Of a stretch of DNA of 64,000 nucleotides, positions 19,319-27,305 are shown piece after piece. The stretch spans positions 1 to 64,000 of the forward strand of contig NZ_BCNF01000020.1 in the NCBI RefSeq assembly GCF_001485495.1, given 5' to 3'. Position 1 is the stretch's first letter. Each line of letters opens with the position of its first letter. Under the pieces are notes generated by a model. The model was not told where the DNA came from. It worked only from the letters and a program-made list of their open reading frames with translations, and did no database searches. The position numbers were made by a program, and so were the translations under genes. Origin of the DNA: Gordonia desulfuricans NBRC 100010. GTDB lineage: Bacteria > Actinomycetota > Actinomycetes > Mycobacteriales > Mycobacteriaceae.

Positions 19319-20458
19319 TCAGCCGAAATAGACGCTGCCGCGGCGACTGAGCATCCGGAAGAGCGTCTGCTGGATTTCCTCGCGGACGTGGTCGGTCAGA
19401 TCGAAGACCACCATCGGGTCGTCGGCGGAGGACTCGTCATATCCCCCGGTCTCGATCGGACGACCAAAGTGGATGTGCCACTTGGACGGCAACGGAACGA
19501 GTCCGAGCGGACCGAGCCACGGAAATGTCGGCGTGATCGGAATGTAGGGCATTCCGAGAATGCGCGCCAACGGTTTGAGATCGCTGATCATCGGATAGAT
19601 TTCCTCCGATCCGACGATCGACACCGGAATGATCGGGGCCGCATTCCGCAAGGCGGTGGTGACGAATCCACCACGGCCGAACCGCTGCAACTTGTAGCGA
19701 TCCTTGTACAGTTTGCCGATCCCCTTGTAGCCCTCCGGCCACACCGCGGTCAGCTCGCCCTGACGCAGCAGCCGGTCGGCGTCCTGGTTGCACGCGAGCG
19801 TCGCACCGATCCGGCGTGCCACCTCACCGACGCCCGGAGAGTCGAATGCCATGTCGGCGGCGAGGATTCGCAGGTACCTGCCAGTCGGATGGTTGTCGCG
19901 CACGGCCAGTGAGGTCATGATCGCGTCCACCGGGATGGAACCGGCGTGATTGGCGACGAGCAGCGCACCGCCCTCGCGGGGCAGATTCTCCACCCCCGAC
20001 ACCTCGACCCGGAACCACTTCTCGTAGATCTGCCGGATCGCCGGGAACCACACCGAATCGGTGAAGTGCGGGTCGAATCCGAAGTCGTCCACCTCGTAGT
20101 CACCGGTCATCCGCTCACGGATGAAACCCGCTGTGGCGGTGAGGGTGTCGGCAACCGCTCCGCGAACCCCGCCGAAACTGAACAGCGGCGAGGAACGGAC
20201 CGGCCGATGTTCTGCGCCCAGCGTCTCGTCGACGACGACCTCGTCACTGATCGGTGTCACCGATGCCGGCGTGATCCCGAATCCGTCGGTGTTGGGATGT
20301 CCGGCCGGCTCAGCCTGCCGGGACGCGCGAGAGACCCCGTGCTGACTGGGATGTCTCCCCTTGCCGGCGTCGACGCCACCCGCAGGACGACGGACGTCAG
20401 GGCTTGCATAGAGTTGGATGACCTTGGCGGTGCGTGTCTCAGGGATGGGTCCACCCAC
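19319..20458 (-). CDS. PlsC-like lysophospholipid acyltransferase family (Rv0502-like)
   Basis: Residues about 140-370 form an acyltransferase domain: the catalytic block VANHAGSIPVDAIMTSLAV (His and Asp separated by six residues, where classical PlsC has four), VWPEGYKGIGKLYKDRYKLQRFGRGG near 250, and PIIPVSIVGSEEIYP near 284. The wider HX6D spacing is, from memory, usual for this actinobacterial branch (mycobacterial Rv0502). It should acylate a lipid intermediate at the membrane face; the acceptor is unknown. The N-terminal 90 residues are poorly conserved and probably disordered. The start is uncertain: the GTG at 20458 has GGGGGTG upstream, while the frame is open to 20572. Confidence 0.82.
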   Translation of the reverse strand: MGGPIPETRTAKVIQLYASPDVRRPAGGVDAGKGRHPSQHGVSRASRQAEPAGHPNTDGFGITPASVTPISDEVVVDETLGAEHRPVRSSPLFSFGGVRGAVADTLTATAGFIRERMTGDYEVDDFGFDPHFTDSVWFPAIRQIYEKWFRVEVSGVENLPREGGALLVANHAGSIPVDAIMTSLAVRDNHPTGRYLRILAADMAFDSPGVGEVARRIGATLACNQDADRLLRQGELTAVWPEGYKGIGKLYKDRYKLQRFGRGGFVTTALRNAAPIIPVSIVGSEEIYPMISDLKPLARILGMPYIPITPTFPWLGPLGLVPLPSKWHIHFGRPIETGGYDESSADDPMVVFDLTDHVREEIQQTLFRMLSRRGSVYFG

Positions 20459-20606
20459 TACCTCGTCACCCCCACAGTGATCTCGGTTACCGAATCCGGT
20501 CTCAGGTGATGTGTGCAATCGCTCCGGACCGGTATGGCACCCAATAGTACGGCCCCGAGCGGACGTCTGCACAGGGGAGTCCGCAAACGTCCGACATGAC
20601 CGACTC

Positions 20607-21659
20607 TCATCTCAGCTGCAATGCCGCCGACACGATCCGCTTCTCGAGGCCCCGCCAGGCGCCGGGCTCGATCACCGGGGTCACCCCGCTGCGCGAGATG
20701 AAGTCGTCGAGGGTCTCCATCGTCGTGTACCGCGGCGCGAAGCCGAACTCGGTCCGCATCCGAGAGGTGTCGAGGACCCGACCGTAGGTGAGGAAATCGG
20801 TCTGCGAACTCCGCAGTTTGGCCGATCGCAGATCCTGCAGCACGCCGGTGATCGGCGCGAGCAGCTGACTGGGCACCGGGAGTTCGAGATGACCGATCCG
20901 CCGGATCGCCTGGGTGAGGGTGACGACGCCGTCGGCGGCGACGTTGAACGTGCCGACCTTGCCGGCCAGCGTGGCGTGCTCCATCGCGGCGAGGGCGTCC
21001 TCCTCGTGCAGGAACTGCAGCCGCGGCTGGAAACCGATCACGGTGGGCACCACGGGCAAGGAGAGATACGACCCCATCCGGGTGTTGATCCGCGGTCCGA
21101 GAATCGCCTGCGGGCGCACGATAGTGACGTCGATGTCCTGGCGCCGGCGACCCAGCCCGCGGACATATCCCTCGGCGTCGAGCAGATCACGGCCGTACCC
21201 GCGGGTCGGCTCGCGTTTGGCCGGGATCTCCTCGGAGAAATGCGAGGGATCGCCGGAACTGGCGCCGTAGACCATGGCCGTCGACCGCAGCACGATGCGT
21301 TTGACCGAGGGACTGCGCTGCGCTGCGGCGCACACCTGCATCGCACCGAGCAGGTTGAACTCCTTGATCGCCGTCGAATGCGGCGCGGTGTCCATGATCG
21401 AGGTGGCGGCGTGCACGACGGTGTCGACGTTGCAGTTCGCGATGGCCTTGGCGATCGCGGGACGTCGGATGTCGATCCGCAGGAACTCCGCACGCCCCAT
21501 CCGGCGCATCAGGTCCTTGCGGGGCACACGGGAGTCGACCGCGATCACCCGTGCGATGTCGGGGTTGTTCGCGAGCCGCGCCACCAGATAGCCGCCGAGG
21601 AACGTCGATGCCCCGGTGACGAGCACCGTCCGGGGCCGGTGTTCGGACGCGTCTGCCAT
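20607..21659 (-). CDS. NAD-dependent epimerase/dehydratase family protein (GalE2-like)
   Basis: This is an extended short-chain dehydrogenase of 350 residues, with the dinucleotide motif VTGASTFLGGYLVARL near 13, DIRRP near 63 and STAMVYGASSGDPS near 125. In the region of the catalytic YxxxK the sequence reads RGYGRDLLDAEGYVRG, so the Tyr is kept but Leu replaces Lys. The C-terminal half (FLTYGRVLDTSRMRTEFGFAPRYTTMETL) is typical of the family. Its counterpart in M. tuberculosis is annotated galE2, but the missing Lys makes true UDP-glucose 4-epimerase activity doubtful. It is followed by the acyltransferase gene on the same strand and preceded by the bS22 gene. Confidence 0.85.
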   Translation of the reverse strand: MADASEHRPRTVLVTGASTFLGGYLVARLANNPDIARVIAVDSRVPRKDLMRRMGRAEFLRIDIRRPAIAKAIANCNVDTVVHAATSIMDTAPHSTAIKEFNLLGAMQVCAAAQRSPSVKRIVLRSTAMVYGASSGDPSHFSEEIPAKREPTRGYGRDLLDAEGYVRGLGRRRQDIDVTIVRPQAILGPRINTRMGSYLSLPVVPTVIGFQPRLQFLHEEDALAAMEHATLAGKVGTFNVAADGVVTLTQAIRRIGHLELPVPSQLLAPITGVLQDLRSAKLRSSQTDFLTYGRVLDTSRMRTEFGFAPRYTTMETLDDFISRSGVTPVIEPGAWRGLEKRIVSAALQLR

Positions 21660-21865
21660 GGGGACCAGGCTAGGGCATCCGGACCGGTGGCGAGCGGTGC
21701 ACGGTCACGGCCCGGGCTCGAGTACCCGGTCGGCGGGACCGGGCGGCAGGGAAACGGGCCCAGGGAACGCGAAAGGGCGCCCATCCGAGGTGGAGGCGCC
21801 CTGAACACGGACTCGTGGGTGAACCGGACCCGGCGGGGCCGGGACGGCTCAGAACCCGAGTCGGC

Positions 21866-21967
21866 TCACTTACCGAGCTTGCGACGCTGCACCCGGGTGC
21901 GACGGAGCAGCTTGCGGTGCTTCTTCTTCGACATGCGCTTGCGGCGCTTCTTGATCACTGAGCCCAT
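21866..21967 (-). CDS. 33-residue ribosomal protein bS22 (AURKAIP1/mS38-like)
   Basis: The ORF encodes 33 residues, [18 protein letters not shown] followed by a tail ending RRKLGK. It is almost entirely basic and is what I remember of the tiny small-subunit protein bS22 described from cryo-EM of mycobacterial ribosomes, a relative of mitochondrial mS38/AURKAIP1. It would bind 16S rRNA near the decoding region of the 30S subunit. A GAGGAAG ribosome site ends 8 nt before the ATG. It lies between the excisionase-type HTH and galE2-like genes, the same place as in M. tuberculosis (Rv0500B). Gene finders often miss it because of its length. Confidence 0.93.
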
Positions 21968-22129
21968 CGGGGTGCTTCCTCACTTCAATGCAATGTTCTG
22001 TGACCGGCAGGTCGTGACCACGCGTGCAAGTCGCGTTCACCGGTACGCAACCGTCAACACTACCGGCCGCCCCCGCACGAACAGAAATCAACCCCCGTAA
22101 AACCGGGAATCGTCCCCCATCACGACGAC

Positions 22130-22185
22130 GGCACGGCCGGATCACCCCCGGCACAACCATGTGCCGGACGAGATCCGGCCGTGCC
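22130..22185. terminator. Nested double hairpin downstream of the HTH gene
   Basis: The outer arms GGCACGGCCGGATC (22130-22143) and GATCCGGCCGTGCC (22172-22185) are perfect 14-bp complements. Between them lies a second perfect hairpin, CCGGCAC (22148-22154) and GTGCCGG (22161-22167). It follows the HTH stop codon by about 40 bp on the transcribed strand and precedes the bS22 promoter, so termination is the simplest role. A cruciform or protein site is possible. Confidence 0.65.
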
Positions 22186-22226
22186 GGACGAGGGGTACGC
22201 ACCCCGACGCGAACCGTCCCGGAGGA

Positions 22227-22460
22227 CTAGCCGGCGTCGAAGTACGAGGTCTCGAGGTAGTCGTGCACCGCCTTGGCGTGGACGCGGAACGACCGGCCCA
22301 CTCGGACGGCGGGCAGTTCGCCGCTGTGCACGAGACGGTAGACCGTCATCTTGGACACACGCATCAGCGAGGCGACCTCGGCGACGGTGAGGAACTGCGA
22401 GCCGGACGCCGTGCTGCTCACCGCGGCCGGCCTATCTCCTGGGGTCTCTGCAGGTGCCAT
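22227..22460 (-). CDS. Excisionase-family (MerR/BldC-like) HTH DNA-binding protein
   Basis: The 77-residue protein is almost entirely one DNA-binding domain: FLTVAEVASLMRVSKMTVYRLVHSGELPAVRVGRSFRVHAKAVHDYLE, the winged-HTH pattern of excisionase-family proteins related to MerR and BldC. No sensor domain exists, so it acts as a small architectural or developmental regulator. It corresponds to Rv0500A in M. tuberculosis and is conserved with proC and bS22. The ATG at 22460 has GGAGG 12 nt upstream, a rather long spacing. Two dyads in its 220-bp upstream region are good candidates for its own operator. Target genes are unknown. Confidence 0.86.
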   Translation of the reverse strand: MAPAETPGDRPAAVSSTASGSQFLTVAEVASLMRVSKMTVYRLVHSGELPAVRVGRSFRVHAKAVHDYLETSYFDAG

Positions 22461-22607
22461 GAAATTCTCATACCTCCGGAGCACGTGTCGCGGCCGCCGG
22501 CTTCCCCTCCGGCGGACATCAGACACGCACGTGCTTGGAGAAGCTTAGCGTGGCTGGTGTGAAAAAAGCGACGGGAGTGGCCAAGATTTGGGCGATTTGA
22601 CGACTCT

Positions 22608-22627
22608 GACCACAACATACTGTGGTC
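22608..22627. promoter_or_regulatory. Dyad GACCACA-N6-TGTGGTC upstream of the HTH gene
   Basis: Perfect 7-bp arms surround a 6-bp AT-rich centre, in the unusually AT-rich gap between proC and the excisionase-type HTH gene. A related dyad CCAC-N5-GTGG lies 29-30 bp away at 22641-22653. The pair is a candidate autoregulatory operator. Confidence 0.55.
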
Positions 22628-22640
22628 GTCTGGATCTTGA

Positions 22641-22653
22641 CCACTATTTGTGG
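22641..22653. promoter_or_regulatory. Dyad CCAC-N5-GTGG, second copy of the HTH-gene operator motif
   Basis: The sequence TTGACCACTATTTGTGGG repeats the TGACCAC/GTGG half-sites of the 22608-22627 dyad, with centres about three helical turns apart, so both would face the same side of the DNA. Confidence 0.45.
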
Positions 22654-22680
22654 GATTCGCCCGAAAGTGCCTCGAGGACC

Positions 22681-23511
22681 CTAACCCTCAAGGTCCACTC
22701 GACGTCCAGCCCGTGCGGAGACGTCGGCGGCGGCCTGGGTACCGGCATAGAAGGCGCCCCGGAACCCATGCGATTCGAGCTCACGGACGGCCGCTGCGGT
22801 GGTACCGCCCGGTGAGGTGACCGCGGCCCGCAGATCCACCGGCGACAGGCCGGAATCGCTGAGCAGGATGCCCGCACCGCGGATGGTCTGAACGGCCATC
22901 TCGGTGGCCTGCGCGCGGGTCAGGCCCAGTGAGACACCCGAATCGATCAGGGCCTCGGCCATCAGGAAGACATAGGCCGGTCCCGAACCGGACACGGCGG
23001 TGACCGCATCCATCTGCTTCTCCGGCACCACCGCGACGCGGCCGACCGACTCCAGCAGACGGGTGACCGCAGCGAGCTGTCCCTCGTCGACGTGGCGCCC
23101 CGCCGACACCGCGGACATGGCCTCGTTGACCAGCATCGGGGTGTTCGGCATGACCCGGATGACCGGTGATCCGGCCTGCAGCAGCTTCTCGCAGCGGGCC
23201 AGCGTGACGCCGGCGGCCAGGGACACGGTGACGCGCTCGGTGTCGGCGGTGTCGTCGGCGGTGGCCAGCTTGCGCAGCACCGGCTCGACGTCGTCGGGCT
23301 TGACCGCCAGGAACACGAACTGCGCGGACTCGGCCGCGACGACCACGTCGTCGGTGACCAGCACCCCGTATTCGTCGGCGATCTCGGCGGCCCGCGCCGG
23401 AACCCGCTCGACGACGACGAGGTCCTTGGTGGGTTTGCCCGATCCGATGAGTCCGGCGAGGAGTGCCTCACCGATCTTGCCGCCCCCGACGATGGCGATG
23501 CGTTCGGTCAC
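22681..23511 (-). CDS. proC: Pyrroline-5-carboxylate reductase
   Basis: ProC reduces 1-pyrroline-5-carboxylate to L-proline with NAD(P)H, the last step of proline synthesis. The 276-residue product has the N-terminal Rossmann motif IAIVGGGKIGEALLAGL, VFLAVKPDDVEPVL near 70, the RVMPNTPMLVNEAMSAVS block near 120, and the C-terminal signature in which SGPAYVFLMAEALIDSGVSLGL and SPGGTTAAAVRELE form the decameric helical domain. Length and motifs are complete. It lies between the thioesterase-like gene and the HTH gene, as in mycobacteria. Confidence 0.96.
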   Translation of the reverse strand: MTERIAIVGGGKIGEALLAGLIGSGKPTKDLVVVERVPARAAEIADEYGVLVTDDVVVAAESAQFVFLAVKPDDVEPVLRKLATADDTADTERVTVSLAAGVTLARCEKLLQAGSPVIRVMPNTPMLVNEAMSAVSAGRHVDEGQLAAVTRLLESVGRVAVVPEKQMDAVTAVSGSGPAYVFLMAEALIDSGVSLGLTRAQATEMAVQTIRGAGILLSDSGLSPVDLRAAVTSPGGTTAAAVRELESHGFRGAFYAGTQAAADVSARAGRRVDLEG

Positions 23512-23587
23512 GAGTGAACAGCCTTTCTGCTAAACGATGGTCTGCCTTGCACGGGCAAGGGTCCGGCCGGTCCACCGGCGATGCCGG

Positions 23588-24466
23588 TCACTTCGAATCG
23601 TGTTCGGCCGGGATCAGGGCGAGCTGCCGCGACTGCGCGACGACCGTCCCCGTCGAGTCCACCACGAGGTGGTCCTCCTCGAACATTCCGGGCCCGACCT
23701 CAGTGCTCGTCGCCACGAAACGCAGCCATCCGGGAGCCGGATCACGTCGGATGTAGGTGGTCAGCTGCACCGTCGGCGCCCAGCCGAACAGGGCGAGGTT
23801 CATCACCACCGGCGGCGAGATGTCACAGACCAGCACCGCGAAGTCGGCGTCGGGTTCGATCCCCTTGGGCCGGGTCCAGCCACGCACGACCGGCTCACCC
23901 CGTTCCCCGCGGACCACCGGGAAGGACTCGGCGTCGAGGACGAAGTCCAGCGCCTCACCGAGGTGGACGACCTTGCCGACCGGTGAGTCGTGCACATCGA
24001 TACCGCCCGCGGGCGGGGTGACCGGGGTGTCGTCGAGCAGCGTCGGGGCCGAATGATGCGGGGTGCCGTGGTCGTGACGTGCCAGGGTCACCGACGACGA
24101 CACCATGGTGCGGCCGTTCTGCGCGAGATCGACCCGCATCAGCGTCACCTGCCGGCCCCGCTTGCGCAGCGAGACGGTGAGGGTGACCTCGGCCGGGTCC
24201 GGGGCCGACAGGAAGTCGCTGGCGATGGCCACCGGCACGATGTCGGACCCGCCGGTCGACGCCTCCCCCGACGCGGCGGCGAAGTCGTCGCGAGCGCGGC
24301 GGGCCGCCCGCGCGACGATCATCTGCATCGACCCGCCGTGCACCTTGGGACCGATGGTGAACGCGGGATCGATGACCGCGGTGTAGGTGAGCTCGGGGAA
24401 CTCGCCGTCGGTCCGGACCTCGCCGACCCGGGTCAGATCCAGCAGGGCGGTCAGCTTGTCGCTCAT
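23588..24466 (-). CDS. Double-hotdog thioesterase-like protein (Rv0499-like)
   Basis: The 292-residue protein begins with a hotdog-like half: YTAVIDPAFTIGPKVHGGSMQMIVARAARRA, then the strands SDFLSAPDPAEVTLTVSLRKRGRQVTLMRVDLAQNGRTMVSSSVTLA. A second half contains DFAVLVCDISPPVVMNLALFGWAPTVQLTTYIRRDPAPGWLRF. This is the layout of TesB-like acyl-CoA thioesterases (thioesterase-like superfamily). The substrate is unknown and the gene is linked to proC by conserved order rather than by pathway. The gap to proC is 76 bp and the gene runs on the same strand. Confidence 0.8.
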   Translation of the reverse strand: MSDKLTALLDLTRVGEVRTDGEFPELTYTAVIDPAFTIGPKVHGGSMQMIVARAARRARDDFAAASGEASTGGSDIVPVAIASDFLSAPDPAEVTLTVSLRKRGRQVTLMRVDLAQNGRTMVSSSVTLARHDHGTPHHSAPTLLDDTPVTPPAGGIDVHDSPVGKVVHLGEALDFVLDAESFPVVRGERGEPVVRGWTRPKGIEPDADFAVLVCDISPPVVMNLALFGWAPTVQLTTYIRRDPAPGWLRFVATSTEVGPGMFEEDHLVVDSTGTVVAQSRQLALIPAEHDSK

Positions 24467-24526
24467 GTCACCTTCCGACGGCCATCGGGTCCGACCGGCC
24501 GTGTGTCCGGGCGGCCGGCCACCGGA

Positions 24527-25390
24527 CTAGCCGGTGCGACTCGCCTCGCGTTTGAGATGCTGTCGCGCAAAATCTAGCGAACGGGCCAGCATGGCGCGCC
24601 GTTCGGGCTTGGTTCGCGCCGACGACGTGGTGACCTCGAGGACCACCGCACCGGCGAAGTCGCTCTGCGCGATCCGGCGGCACACCTCGGCGCACGGCTG
24701 CGACCCGTCGCCGGGGATGAGGTGTTCGTCGTGGGCTGCCCCCGAACCGTCGGCCAGGTGCAGATGCGACAGATTGCCCGCCATGCGCTCGTAGAGTCCG
24801 AGGGCGTCGGTGCCCGCGGTCGCCGAGTGCGACAGGTCGAGGGTGTAGTGGTCGTAGCCGTCGTCGGTGGGATCGATCGACTTGCCGAACGCCGACATCG
24901 ACGCACCGGGACCGCCACCGCGGCGGACCATCCGCTGCGCCGAGCGCGCGCCCGCCCCGAACAGCCGGTCGGCCCGCATCGGGAACATGTTCTCCACCGC
25001 GACGGCCACACCGCTGGACTCCGACAGTTCACCGACGGTGTCGTCGAAGGCCTCGACGTACTCGCGCTGCCAGCGGAACGGCGGGTGGACGACGACGGTC
25101 GAGGCGCCGAGGATCTCGGCCGCCTCCGCCGAGCGGGCGAGTTTGCGGAGAGGATCACGGCCCCACACACGCTGCGAGATCAGCAGACACGGCGCATGCA
25201 CCGACAACACCGGGACCTGATACCGCTCCGAGAGGTACTCGATGTGGCGGATGTCCTGGCTGACCGGGTCGCCCCAGACCATCAGCTCCACGCCGTCGTA
25301 GCCGAGTTCGGCGGCATAGCCGAAGGCGGCCTCGGTGTTCTGCGGATACACCGAGGCCGTCGACAACCCGATCGGGATGTCGGCGGCCAT
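24527..25390 (-). CDS. Sugar phosphate isomerase/epimerase-like TIM-barrel protein (Rv0498-like)
   Basis: The 287-residue protein is an AP-endonuclease-2/xylose-isomerase-type TIM barrel: IGLSTASVYPQNTEAAFGYAAELGYDGVELMVWGD at the N terminus, VLSVHAPCLL near 60, STVVVHPPFRWQ near 95, VAVENMFPMR with a metal-ligand Glu near 130, LDLSHSATAGTD, HLHLADGSGAAHDEHLIPGDG near 210 and VLEVTT with the final Glu. These residues fit a divalent-metal active site. The true substrate is unknown. The ATG at 25390 gives a complete domain; the frame is open far upstream only because the next gene's sequence is also open in this frame. Confidence 0.86.
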   Translation of the reverse strand: MAADIPIGLSTASVYPQNTEAAFGYAAELGYDGVELMVWGDPVSQDIRHIEYLSERYQVPVLSVHAPCLLISQRVWGRDPLRKLARSAEAAEILGASTVVVHPPFRWQREYVEAFDDTVGELSESSGVAVAVENMFPMRADRLFGAGARSAQRMVRRGGGPGASMSAFGKSIDPTDDGYDHYTLDLSHSATAGTDALGLYERMAGNLSHLHLADGSGAAHDEHLIPGDGSQPCAEVCRRIAQSDFAGAVVLEVTTSSARTKPERRAMLARSLDFARQHLKREASRTG

Positions 25391-25422
25391 CGGATGTGCG
25401 CCGGAGAAGCTGCCGGGTGCGG

Positions 25423-27255
25423 TCACGTCGCCAGCAGGACGAGTGGACCGATGGTGACGATCAGTCCCACGGCGAGCGCCAGCAACGTGGTGATCAGGTC
25501 GTTGGACTTGCGCACCAGATGCGAGAACGTGACGATGCCGAAGATCACCAGCACCGCGAGCACCAGCGCGAAGTAGACGTTCCAGCGCCACAGCTCGGTG
25601 AAGCCCCAGAACAGGCCGACGCCGACCGCCAGACCGACAACGACCTCGGCGATCAGGGCCAGCCACGCCATCGCGGGCGACCGTTCGGTCTTCCCGGCCT
25701 TCTCTGCCTTCTCCGCCTTGGCGGCCTGCTTGGCCGCCTTGGCCTCGGCCCGCAGCTCGGCCTTGGACTTCGCCGGGGCGCCGGTCTCGGCGGCCGCTGC
25801 GGTCTCGGTGGCGGCGGCGGGTCCGGCATCGTCGGGCCGGTCGTCGTCGAGATCGGCGAGCGACATCAGTGCGGTGTCCTCGCCGGTGTCCTCGGCCGTC
25901 CCGGCGGCCGCCGTGTGCGGTGCCAGGGTGTCCGGTGCATCGGTGTCCGGTGCATCGGTGTCCGGTGCTGCGGTGTCCGGTGCTGTGACGGCTGCTGTGG
26001 TCTCGGTTGCTGTGGTGTCTGCGAACCCACTGTCCGGTGCCGCACCACCGGCGACGCCGGCACCGGTGTAGGTCTCGACGTTCTCGGCGAAGGCCGGGTC
26101 GTCGGACTCGACGGTGGTCCCGACCGAGGCGGTGCCGGCGAGGAGGCCGAGCGCGCCCGGCGCATCCGGCTCGGGTTCGGTGTCCGCCGGCTCCTCGGGG
26201 GCGTCGGTGACCGGTGGGATGGCGCTGGTGACCTCGGAGGCGTTCTCGGCCTCCGTGGCGGACGCCTCGGCAGCGGCGGCTCCGGCCGACTCCGCGGTGG
26301 AGTCGTCGCGGGCGACATCGGTGTCGGGAACAGTGGCCCACTCGGTGTCGGCCGAGTCGGTACCGGCCGGCTGCTCGGGGGTGGACTGCTCGGGGGTGGA
26401 CTGCTCGGGGGTGGACTGCTCGGGGGCCGGGACAACCGGTTCGGCGGCCGGAACCGGGATCGGTGCAGCCGGTGCCGGCGTCCCGTTCTTGGCAGCGGAC
26501 GCGCGTGACGGGGCGGCGTCGGCCTTCTTGCGCCGCGAGAACCAGCCCCGCTTCTTCTTGGGTTCCTCGTCCGGGACCTCGACGTCGGCGAAGTTGCGGT
26601 AGGCGTCGAAGTCGTCCATCACCTCACCGAAGCGGCCACCGTCGGCGGCGTCGTCGGCGTGCGGCGCGGTGTCGGCGACCACCGGGATGATCCCGGTGAC
26701 CTCGTTCGACGACTCGTCGACTCCCTGATCGGCGGCAGGGACGGTGTCGAGCCGGTCGGCGACGTCACCGGAGTGGAAGTCGCGCGTGGGCGGTGGCGTG
26801 AATCCGGGCATCCCGCTGGCCGTGTACCCCGTGGTCGGCCGCGCGAACGGGGACGGAGCGGACTGGGGACGGGTGTCGGCGGTCCGACGCGCGACCGGGT
26901 CACCCGACCGCGGGAACGCGGTCGGCCCACCTGCGGCGGGTGTGCTCGAGCCGGTGGGTGCGCTCGGGGGTTCGGGTGCGCTCGGGGGTTCGGGTGCACC
27001 GGACGGGGTGGCGGACGGACCACTCGCCTGCTCGTCGGTGTCCTCGGGTCCGGTGGTGATCGCCGGGATCTCACCGGTCAGCTCCGACACCGAGACCGTG
27101 CCGGACCGACCGGCACGTCGACGTCCGCGCCCCTCACGTCCGCCCGATGACGTACTCGGCGCCTCGTCGTCGGACCGGGATCGCGCCAACAACTCGGACA
27201 CCGAGATCGGCCGCGAGTCGGGCCCCGAATCTGGCTTCCCGGGATCATTCGCCAT
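25423..27255 (-). CDS. Long repeat-rich C-terminal-anchored membrane protein (Rv0497-like)
   Basis: The 610-residue protein has a recognisable N terminus (ISVSELLARSRSDDE and TVSVSELTGEIPAI, a repeated VSELL-type motif), about 450 disordered residues rich in P, A, E, D and T with several tandem repeats (EQSTP, DAPDT, PEPPSA), and a C-terminal membrane domain of three helices (about 528-610: MAWLALIAEVVVGLAVGV, VYFALVLAVLVIFGIV, LLALAVGLIVTIGPLVLL). The counterpart in M. tuberculosis is, from memory, about half as long, so the middle has expanded. A basic KKKRGWFSRRKKADA segment lies near 205. Function unknown; it lies between ppx and the TIM-barrel gene. Confidence 0.83.
   Translation of the reverse strand: MANDPGKPDSGPDSRPISVSELLARSRSDDEAPSTSSGGREGRGRRRAGRSGTVSVSELTGEIPAITTGPEDTDEQASGPSATPSGAPEPPSAPEPPSAPTGSSTPAAGGPTAFPRSGDPVARRTADTRPQSAPSPFARPTTGYTASGMPGFTPPPTRDFHSGDVADRLDTVPAADQGVDESSNEVTGIIPVVADTAPHADDAADGGRFGEVMDDFDAYRNFADVEVPDEEPKKKRGWFSRRKKADAAPSRASAAKNGTPAPAAPIPVPAAEPVVPAPEQSTPEQSTPEQSTPEQPAGTDSADTEWATVPDTDVARDDSTAESAGAAAAEASATEAENASEVTSAIPPVTDAPEEPADTEPEPDAPGALGLLAGTASVGTTVESDDPAFAENVETYTGAGVAGGAAPDSGFADTTATETTAAVTAPDTAAPDTDAPDTDAPDTLAPHTAAAGTAEDTGEDTALMSLADLDDDRPDDAGPAAATETAAAAETGAPAKSKAELRAEAKAAKQAAKAEKAEKAGKTERSPAMAWLALIAEVVVGLAVGVGLFWGFTELWRWNVYFALVLAVLVIFGIVTFSHLVRKSNDLITTLLALAVGLIVTIGPLVLLAT
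25928..25987. repeat. Four in-frame 15-bp tandem repeats (DAPDT)
   Basis: Four 15-bp units of the type GTGTCCGGTGCATCG, the last two with small changes, encode the DAPDT/AAPDT repeats of the overlapping membrane protein. Confidence 0.85.
26371..26426. repeat. Perfect 15-bp tandem repeat, three copies plus a part (EQSTP)
   Basis: Three identical copies of CTGCTCGGGGGTGGA are followed by a partial fourth. They encode the EQSTP repeat. Exact identity suggests recent expansion. Confidence 0.9.
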
Positions 27256-27305
27256 GGCTGTGCGCTCTCCGTCCTTCAGGTCGTGCCGGGGTGCCGCAGG
27301 CCACG

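Noticed and set aside
24527-26341. 604-codon leftward frame covering the TIM-barrel gene and part of the next gene
   Set aside because: Only the last 287 codons look like a protein; the upstream part is the shifted frame of the repeat-rich membrane protein.
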